Under the pieces are notes generated by a model, which searched no databases, was not told where the DNA came from, and saw nothing but the letters and a program-made list of their open reading frames with translations. Of a stretch of DNA of 64,000 nucleotides, positions 56,301 through 64,000 are shown in pieces (position 1 is the first letter of the stretch; the number at the start of each line of letters is the position of its first letter). Source of the DNA: Lathyrus oleraceus (lineage: Eukaryota > Streptophyta > Magnoliopsida > Fabales > Fabaceae); contig NC_066581.1 in NCBI RefSeq assembly GCF_024323335.1, positions 439,184,281-439,248,280 on the forward strand. The letters run 5' to 3'. Position numbers and translations under genes: made by a program.

Positions 56301-59300
56301 ACAGAAGATATGAGTGACCAATGAGGTCTTACACTCTATCCTTCCATATCATAGGAGCAAATGCCAAAGAAATGGACTTACAATTGTCCTCAATGGGCAA
56401 ACAACAATAACAAAAGTCACACAGACAAATGGAATGATCATGCACTAATGGCAATTGATGATGATGATAAATGCATAACATACAGGCAAACAAGCGCACA
56501 TGAAGCAATCAATCAATCAATGAATATCAGACAGCACACTCTATAGCCAAAACAAGGGGGCTCACACAAGAGGGTTTGACTTTGAAAGTCCACTGTAATA
56601 GGTAAAGGTCGCTCTTAACCTTGCCATTGAGAGGCTAAGGTGAAGCAGATGAAAAGGAGATGAGGGGTGTGCCTCATTGCTTCTATCTCAGATCAGAGAG
56701 AGCATCAAAGAAAGTGTGGGAGTTCAGAAAGTAGGAACTCTCTCCACATTATTGACTCGATTAGATCTTGGGTATTTATCTCAATGCTTCAACCATGTAA
56801 TGGGAGCAAAGAGAGGACACACTGAATAGTGGGGGATAGATTACTTATCCCTACCTTCCACCAATTGCCTTACTTGAAGGACTTTTCCTGCTTGGGACAA
56901 TTTAAACACACACAAGCATTGCCTCTTAAGGAGGACTTCAGACAGTTTGCCCGGTCAAATAACAGACCGGGTCTCCAGACTACATGAAGAAGAAAGGTTT
57001 ATACCTCAAAGCAAATGCTAAATAGCAAAGCAATCAAGTTCAAAGAACTTAAGCAACTAAAGTACCTGAAAAAGTCAAACTTATTAGTAAACAAGTCAAC
57101 AGTTCAAACCAAAAGAAATGGATAAACAACAGTCAACCATAAACAGAGGTGCCAAGGCACAAAGCCAAACTCATATGAGTCACACCTACAAAACAAGGGT
57201 CAGCACAATATATAATCCAACTCAATCAAATTTGAATGACCTTTGAGGCATTGGTGCTTAACCTGAAACAATAGCTCAATTGTAAGCTTAAAAGACCACT
57301 AGGACTAGCCTAGGGTCAAAGATGAAGGAAAAAAGTCAAACAGCAAAGGAAGGTCAACCCAATTCATGTTCAAACATTTAAGAAGTAATCTCAATTGGAT
57401 TCATAATCAAATCATGCATCAATATCATTTTATACACAAAACAATACAAAGCATGGCAATAAGAAGCATAAATAGGTCAACAGCAAGACTTCATTCAAAA
57501 GTCAAACCAAACATTCTCAAAAATTATCAAATAAATCACACTCAATCCTAACATCTAGCATGGTAAGCATGTCAAATTTCATTGCATTTGGATGAGAGGA
57601 AGGCAGTCAATTAAAATCAAGAAGTCAAACCAAATTCAAACATGCACAATGAAGGTCAACAAACATGGGTCAACTTCAAAAAATCATATCAAATTGAAAA
57701 CAGAAGAGAAATGAATGAGATTAACACCAATGCAAAGCTCAAGATGTCTAGTTATCACATATGAAATTTCATGGTCATACAATAAGATGTGAGAATTTCA
57801 CAAAAGATTTGGCAATGTGTATCACAAAAAGTCAACAATTGACTAGGCAGGGAAGAAAATTCACAATCAAATGGAAAACAGCAAGATTAATTCCAGGAAA
57901 ATTCATACACAAACTAGACATGTGATAGATGATTCATGCAAAATTTCAAGTGATTTGGAGGCCAGGAGACATGTGAACAAAAATCAAGAAAAGGCACATC
58001 ATTGGTGTGACACAAAATTGTCACACCCTACTTCAAAAATTTGTAACTCACAAACCACAAATGAGAAATGTATAAACTCTACATGGAAACAAAGGTCAAT
58101 GTGTCTAGTTTCACCACAAAAAATTTCAAGACCAAAGGATGCAACATGAGTATTTCACAAAAGGAATGGCACAATGTATCAATTTGGCATACATGTTAGG
58201 AAACCAATTATCAATTAAAATCCAGCCAATGAAAAATTAATTAAAAATCACAATTAAATACTAGACACATTCATGAACATGATGGAAAAAGCCTCATGAT
58301 TTTTGGACTTGAATTGAGGAAGAAATGAATTGTTGAAGTTGAGTGATATTTGAAACAAAAATGAACAAATTGCATGGCATAAATGGTCAACACAAAGGTC
58401 AGCGTGGCATTTTTGAAATTCAGGGCATTACTAATCAAAACGCCCGCGTTTCACACGGCCAAACGAAATAACCTGATTGGCTCTCCCTCAATGGAACAGT
58501 AACAATACCAACATCAGCCAATGGCATTCGAGATTCCTGGGCAACTAGGGTTTATCACAAGGGTTTATGCAGCTGGGCATCGTGAACATCATCATCATGC
58601 AATCATCCAACATAAAATTCAACAGCAACAAGCATACAGCATGGCCATGTAACAACATCATCATGCAACATTAATCAACAACGAAACACACATAAACATG
58701 GGAATTCTGGGCAGATTTAGAGGCATGAACAAACAGGGTATCACCACCTTCATCAAAATCAACCATGAACAATTTCTCCAGAAAACGATAATAAGCATAC
58801 CAAAAGCTTCAACAACACAAATACAAGCATAATATAACATCCATTTTCTCCAATTCAACATGACCAAACCAAATCGAGGAAAAATACATTTGTACACAAA
58901 AATGAAAATCGAGCTTTATCACAACATAGTTCACCATTTAGCACGATTCAAATTGCAATGGAACAAGCATGGAAAGACCTTTCATAAACATAGCATAGCA
59001 TGGAGAAAGAAGGAATTCGAAAATTTACTTGTTTTTGAAGCAAGTTGTAAAACAGTGGTTCTTTGAGTGATTTAAGTGCAAACAGGTGAAGATGATGCTT
59101 TGGAGTGATGAATCCTTGAGGCCCTTTAGCTCAACCACGCTTGAAAATGCTCAGCTCATGTTTTGCCATTGTTAGTTCTTGAGGAAAAACAGAACCAGGA
59201 AAGGCTGTGCAGATGACTATTGATGATTCAAAATGTTTCACAAGGTTGGCTAAATGATGAAGGATGCAAGGGTTGCTCGAGTTCTTTGAATGGTTGTGCA

Positions 59301-59393
59301 GAATTTTGTCCTCGAGCCAAATGCAAAATGTGAGAGTGTGAGGTTTTGGTCTGTGGCTGCTGTGTCTCTAGGGTTGGAATGAGCTGAGAAAGA

Positions 59394-59402
59394 GCTTTTA
59401 TG
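59394..59402 (-). promoter_or_regulatory. Possible TATA box of the Ogre-3 LTR
   Basis: The minus strand reads CATAAAAGC about 1.3 kb into the LTR, followed by a CT-rich leader-like stretch. The match is weaker than in Ogre-1. Confidence 0.3.
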
Positions 59403-60701
59403 TGACTGTTTATCCTTGCTAATCCATGTGCTAAGCTAGTTTTGTTTAATGAAGACCAATTGCCAAAATTGCTAATTATGTACAAATGAACATGGAGGTG
59501 CAAAGCTGTACGAGCTGGGCCTCAAACAGGCTGTAAACAGACCATGTTTTTGCTGTTTGAACTCTGCACACAAAATGCTGTCCTTGTTTTACTCTTTTCA
59601 AACCATTTGCAAAAAATACCAACTTTGCATCTTTGCACAAAATGATGGTGCAATGGTGTTATGAACATGATTTAGGACTTGGAGCAAGTTTCAAATATGA
59701 TTTAAAACATTTCCCAATTGGCCAAAGTGAGAAAAAGTCAAAGAATCAAAAAGTCAATGGTTGGTCAAACTTGGTTTTTAAATGAAATAGGTCCAAAAAT
59801 GCCATTTTGATTGGCAAGGTTTTGATGAATGAAATTTATATTTTTGGAAAGAGGAGGAAAAATGTGGTTTGTAGGAAAAAACCCCACCAAATTTGGCCTT
59901 ATGGTTTGAGAGATATGGCTCTTTGAAGTTCACAAATTTCTGAAATTGAATTGATCATATTTTGACAACCATACATGGGATTTGAGAGTTCTTGGACTTT
60001 TTGAAAATGGGAGAACAAGATCTTCAACTTTCATGTTGGGCAAAAATTCATTTGAAGCTTGTATCATGATGTAAGTTGAGGATCAAGAAGTTTCCATTTT
60101 TGGCAGTTGAAATTACAGGTCCACTTGCTATTTTGGGAAATTTCTGATTTTACTTCATTTTCTTCCATGATGAGGTTTGACATGATAGATGAGGCTTATA
60201 TGAGCATGAATGAACTCCTTCAAATCAATTCTATCCATCAAATCACTGATTAAATCCACAGTTGACCAAGTTTGACTTTTCTAGGGTTTTGGATGACTGG
60301 AGCATTTCTGATGAATTCCAAACCCTAATTCCTTGAGAACTCGACTTCAAATGATGTCCCAAGTTATATGAACTCTTGATTATTGATCATGGTGCCCAAA
60401 TTCTGCAAGAATGGCCACCATCCACTGCTTTGACTGACTGTTGACTGTCTTTGACCTAATTGCTGATGATTGCTTCAACTGCAAGCAACAAGGTTAGAAT
60501 GACAATATTTTTGTACTTTTGAATGATAAACATATGAAAGCAAAGATACACAAATGCAAAGTATGCTTGGTGATCAAGAAATCAACCCACAAGGCAACCT
60601 ACCCACCAGGAGGGGACAGAGGCATGCAATGATCCTTGAGGTTATGATATGATATGATATGGGCCATGAGGGATCTTAGGGCCCAAAATTGGGGTCTTAC
60701 A

Positions 60702-60715
60702 GATGCCCCTATTTA
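60702..60715 (-). other. Polypurine tract of Ogre-3
   Basis: The minus strand reads AAATAGGGGCATC before the LTR, identical to Ogre-2. Confidence 0.82.
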
Positions 60716-63700
60716 AGGTCATTCTATCCGGAGAAGTGAAGTTTAGAAATCTTCGTCTCGACGCGGTAGAATGGGCTTAAATAACAATAATGAGACAAAT
60801 TTTGGTCCCTAAGAGACCTCATGATGCAGATGTATGCGTGCAAAAGACACAAATTCTGTGGGGAATATGATTCACACAGAAGAAAAGACGATCCATCGGA
60901 GTAATACACTCACCAGGAACAGAGACTCTAACAAGACTCTATGGGGATAATAAAAGAAAAAGAAATGTGTGAACAAGACACGACTCCAAACTGGGGAAAA
61001 ACAAAACTGACACAGCGTGAACAAGACACGACTCTGATTAGGGAAACAGAAAACAGATAGGAGAACTCACTGGGGAGTGAAGGACTCACACTGGGGGAAA
61101 GAATTCCAAATGGAAAATAAATCCATTGGAGAGACACAAGCTGACTCCTGGGGGGAAGCAACAAAAAGTTCCACTGAGGGAAAGTAGCAAAGAAAACGAG
61201 ATGTTACCAGGCATACGGGTAACAAACTCAGGAAAATCTGACTCCACAGGGGGACCGAGGTCATAATAGGGAGCAGAAAGGAGGGAACACCAAGGATACC
61301 GGTTACTGGGTATATAATAGGTGACCGACCAAAGCGTGAATTGGATTTCACTTCCAAAACACTCATCATCCTGAAGAGAGCTAGAAAAGCAAACTTGTTT
61401 ATAGGATGGACATTCAATTCCATAAGGAAAATGAATCTTACTCTGAGGGGAAAACAATCAAAAGATTGACTCAAGAGCGCACGAGATATAATATCCATTA
61501 CCGTCAGAACGTGGATAGAATACTCGCATGGTAAGAAACACCAGGGATACCGGTTACTGGGTATATAATAGGTGATCTACCGAAAACGTGAATTGGATTT
61601 CACTTCCAAAACACTCATCATCCAAAACACAAACTGGTTAAAGGATGGTCATTCGATTCTACAAAGAATACGAATCTTGCTCAGTTGGGGAAAATCAACA
61701 AAGGATTCCAACTAAAGAGCGCATGAGTATATTATTCATTACCGGCAGACCGTGAATAATACCCTCGAAAGGAAAAGACACCAGAGATACCGGTTACTGG
61801 GTATATGATAGGTGATTAACCAAAAAAAGAGACAATCGATACCAAGCATCCGGGTAAACGAAAGACAACTCAAAGGGATAAATTGCAAGCATCCGGCAAT
61901 TATCCAACAACAAAGAAATATTCGACTCCGCAAAGGGGAAATAACGAATCTTACTCGACTGGGGAAACACAAAAGGCTTCGACTGAAGAGTGCATGAGAT
62001 ATATTATTCATTACCGGCAGACCGTGAATAATATACTCGCATGGAAGATTATCCACAACCGGTTACTGGGTTAACAAAGGATAAATCAACCGAACAGAAA
62101 GGCATCGGGATACCAAACTAGGTATAAAATGATAACCAATCAAAAGGGGCAACAGACATTACCGACAAAAGGGTAAATGAAAGGCGAACTGCTGAGGATA
62201 AATTGCAAGCATCCGGCAATTATCCAAAGAAGACTAGCTGGGGATGCATTGATAAAGAATCAATGATCCAGGGAACAAATCACGAGCATACGGTGAAAAG
62301 ACCCACTGGGGATAAAATTGCTAGCATACGGCAATTATCCACAAAAGACTTGCTGAGGATATAAGTGCTGATCTGAGCAACTTATACAAGCAAAGGAAAA
62401 TCAACATCAAATATTGAATGAAGATAACCACAAAATTAGGGTTTACATCTACCGAATACGGGGTAGAAGACCGAAAACTCCGCGTGGGGATAGAACAAAT
62501 CACAAATCCGCACGGGAAACCAAAATAGGGCTATAACAAACCACAAACTGCTGGAGAGCAGGAAAATAGGATTTACAACTACCAATATACGGGTAGAAAA
62601 CCAAAACTCTGGCTGGAGAATAAAAGGTGTATAACCACAAATTCTGTTAAGAAAGCCAGGAAAAGTAGGACTTACAACTACCGGTTATGAGGGTAGAGGC
62701 CCGAAAACATTCCGCTGGGGAACAACCCACTGGGAAGCACAAGATATCTGTCAAATAGTCAATTCGGGAATAATCCGAAAAGACGGACTGAATCAAGACA
62801 TGTCCTAATGAGGATGTAACTCAAATAGGAAAATCCATCCCAATATATGTGTTGGGAGAAAACGGAAGAAACCATCATCCACGAGGATATATCTCAGTGG
62901 GGAACTGCAGAAGGAAAGACAACATTTTCTGCTTACGGGGTTGACTTTATATGGAGAGATTTTTAACACCCGACATCTGCTTGGGGAGATCTGTAAAGAG
63001 ATCTATATCACCCGTTGCAGGAGACACGACAAACAAAAGATATATGGCAAGAAATGCGACATGAATATCTGAATGTTTATGAATATGCATGAATATGCGT
63101 GATTTATGTTTGATGAATGCTGACAAAACAGATAATTCTAACACAAACAGGTTCAGGAACCAAACGTCCGGTATTATACTTCCAGGGGAACAACCAGCTG
63201 GAAAGCCAATCTGCGGAGATCTACATGCTGTAAAGCAAAGATCTGCAGGTACTGCTGAAGGAGCAGAGAATCAAAGATATCAGGAAACAATCCAAACAGG
63301 GTACAGAAAGTCACAACGGGCAAAACAGCCACCAAGACGAATCTGTAGGGGAACAAGAGAAATCCCAAAGTATCTACAGGGGATCCCAGTGTTAACTGAG
63401 AAACAAAGGGTGCGTTGCACGAGCACAAACTGCTGTAGAAGCAAATCCACATAACTCCGCTGGGGGAATAACCCACTGAGGGAGAATGATATCATCCAAA
63501 TAGAATCTAACTGTATAGGCAACTCTACTGGGGAAAACTGTCGGCTACTCTCTTGGGAACAAACCACTGAGGGAGACAGATCAAACAAATAGATTCTGCA
63601 ACGAACCACTCCACTTGGGGAGAACACAGCAAACTGATCACGACAAGTAGATTCTGCAACATAAGCCACTCTACTGAGGATCACAAACAGTCAGGAAATA

Positions 63701-64000
63701 AATCCGTTCACTGGATGCTAGAGCCATCATCCGACCATACCGGGGATTGAAGGAGTATTCAACAGGCAAAGCTGCCACAACAAACAATCTGCAGACTAAG
63801 CTGAGGAAAAGATGGTTGCAATACTGGGATATCAACCCAAACAAACATCGAGTAGGAAAATAAATCCTGCTCTGCTGGAGAGAAAAACTCTGATGGAGAG
63901 ATAGCAGCAATTCCGCAGACGACTTCGCCGGGGAAAAGGTAAAGTACCGGGTATCAAACCACTGACTTACCGAATCTTCAAAGAGAAAGCGATCGTGCTG
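60716..64000 (-). other. Ogre-3 3' UTR with about 250-bp tandem repeats
   Basis: Non-coding, homologous to 31117-34623. From about 61290 to 62080 a unit of 241-252 bases repeats at least three times. The word GATACCGGTTACTGGGTATA recurs near 61295, 61546 and 61787, and CACTTCCAAAACACTCATCA starts at 61349 and 61601. Words like GCAATTATCC and CTGGGGA are common after 62100. The frames (up to 143 codons) lie in the repeats or in low-complexity sequence and match no family. Confidence 0.75.

Larger units (their letters stand above)
54694..60701 (-). repeat. 3' LTR of Ogre-3 (6008 bp)
   Basis: In plus order it starts TGTAGCGGTGTATTCGTCGC and ends TTGGGGTCTTACA. It shares with the other Ogre LTRs the GAGTCGCCA word (54763-54771) and CCTAGGTACTCCTAGG (54915-54930), as well as long diverged stretches. 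Frames inside (such as 57871-58149) show no family match and are probably fortuitous. Confidence 0.9.
54694..64000 (-). mobile_element. Ogre-3: 3' LTR and 3' UTR, rest outside window
   Basis: A second Ogre in minus orientation has its 3' LTR starting at 54694 inside the 5' LTR of Ogre-2. The target site is probably CATGG (54689-54693). Polypurine tract and 3' UTR follow to the window edge. Pol would begin further right. Relative to the Ogre-2 LTR it is clearly diverged, so it belongs to another subfamily. Confidence 0.9.

Overview
The window looks like intergenic repeat DNA from a large plant genome. I found no convincing host gene, tRNA, rRNA or CRISPR array. Nearly every base can be assigned to a transposable element. 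Three copies of Ogre-type Ty3/gypsy (Tat clade) elements are present, with LTRs of about 4.7-6.0 kb, a tRNA-Arg-type primer site, a second RNase H and an intron. Together with SIRE/Maximus copia, Athila and Tekay-type elements, this points to a legume, most likely tribe Fabeae (pea, vetch, Lathyrus, faba bean). The species is an inference from element types, not from a gene.

Left nest (1-18273). The oldest layer is a PIF/Harbinger DNA transposon on the minus strand (about 15967-17832; transposase plus a Myb/trihelix-like ORF1). A SIRE/Maximus copia element (minus, 12281-15961) interrupts its transposase. That copia element is in turn cut at about 12281 by the 3' LTR of Ogre-1 (plus strand, 1-12280: protease remnant, intron, RT-RH-aRH-integrase, 3' UTR with repeats, 4.7-kb LTR). 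On its other side the Harbinger ORF1 is entered by a small TRIM-like element (17833-18273).

Middle (18274-25618). An Athila-lineage element (minus) starts inside the TRIM. It has a 1.4-kb 3' LTR, a long 3' UTR, an env-like/ATHILA ORF-1 pseudogene, and RT/RNase H with the integrase missing. It abuts a short relic of another Tat-type pol (plus strand, about 24935-25618).

Right nest (25619-64000). Ogre-2 (minus) sits in that Tat relic: 3' LTR 25619-31102, body to 49732, 5' LTR from 49733. Three later insertions sit inside it. One is a complete, young Tekay-type chromovirus (34624-43202) with 2020-bp LTRs differing at about 11 sites, a TATAT target duplication and an uninterrupted 1456-codon polyprotein. 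The second is a 1380-bp copia-type solo LTR (49947-51326, duplication ATCAC). The third is Ogre-3 (minus, from 54694), whose 6.0-kb 3' LTR and 3' UTR run off the right edge. Ogre-2 itself has lost gag and the protease active site, so it could move only with help from other copies.

Most interesting candidates: a triplet of structured hairpins directly after pol in both Ogre copies, with GNRA-type loops and stem changes that preserve pairing; 72-bp U3 repeats in the Tekay LTR carrying pairs of a 14-bp palindrome spaced exactly 21 bp; a primer-site-like motif conserved about 65-75 bp inside the end of all four Ogre LTRs; and TATA boxes embedded in palindromes in two unrelated LTRs. No self-contained novel gene system was found.
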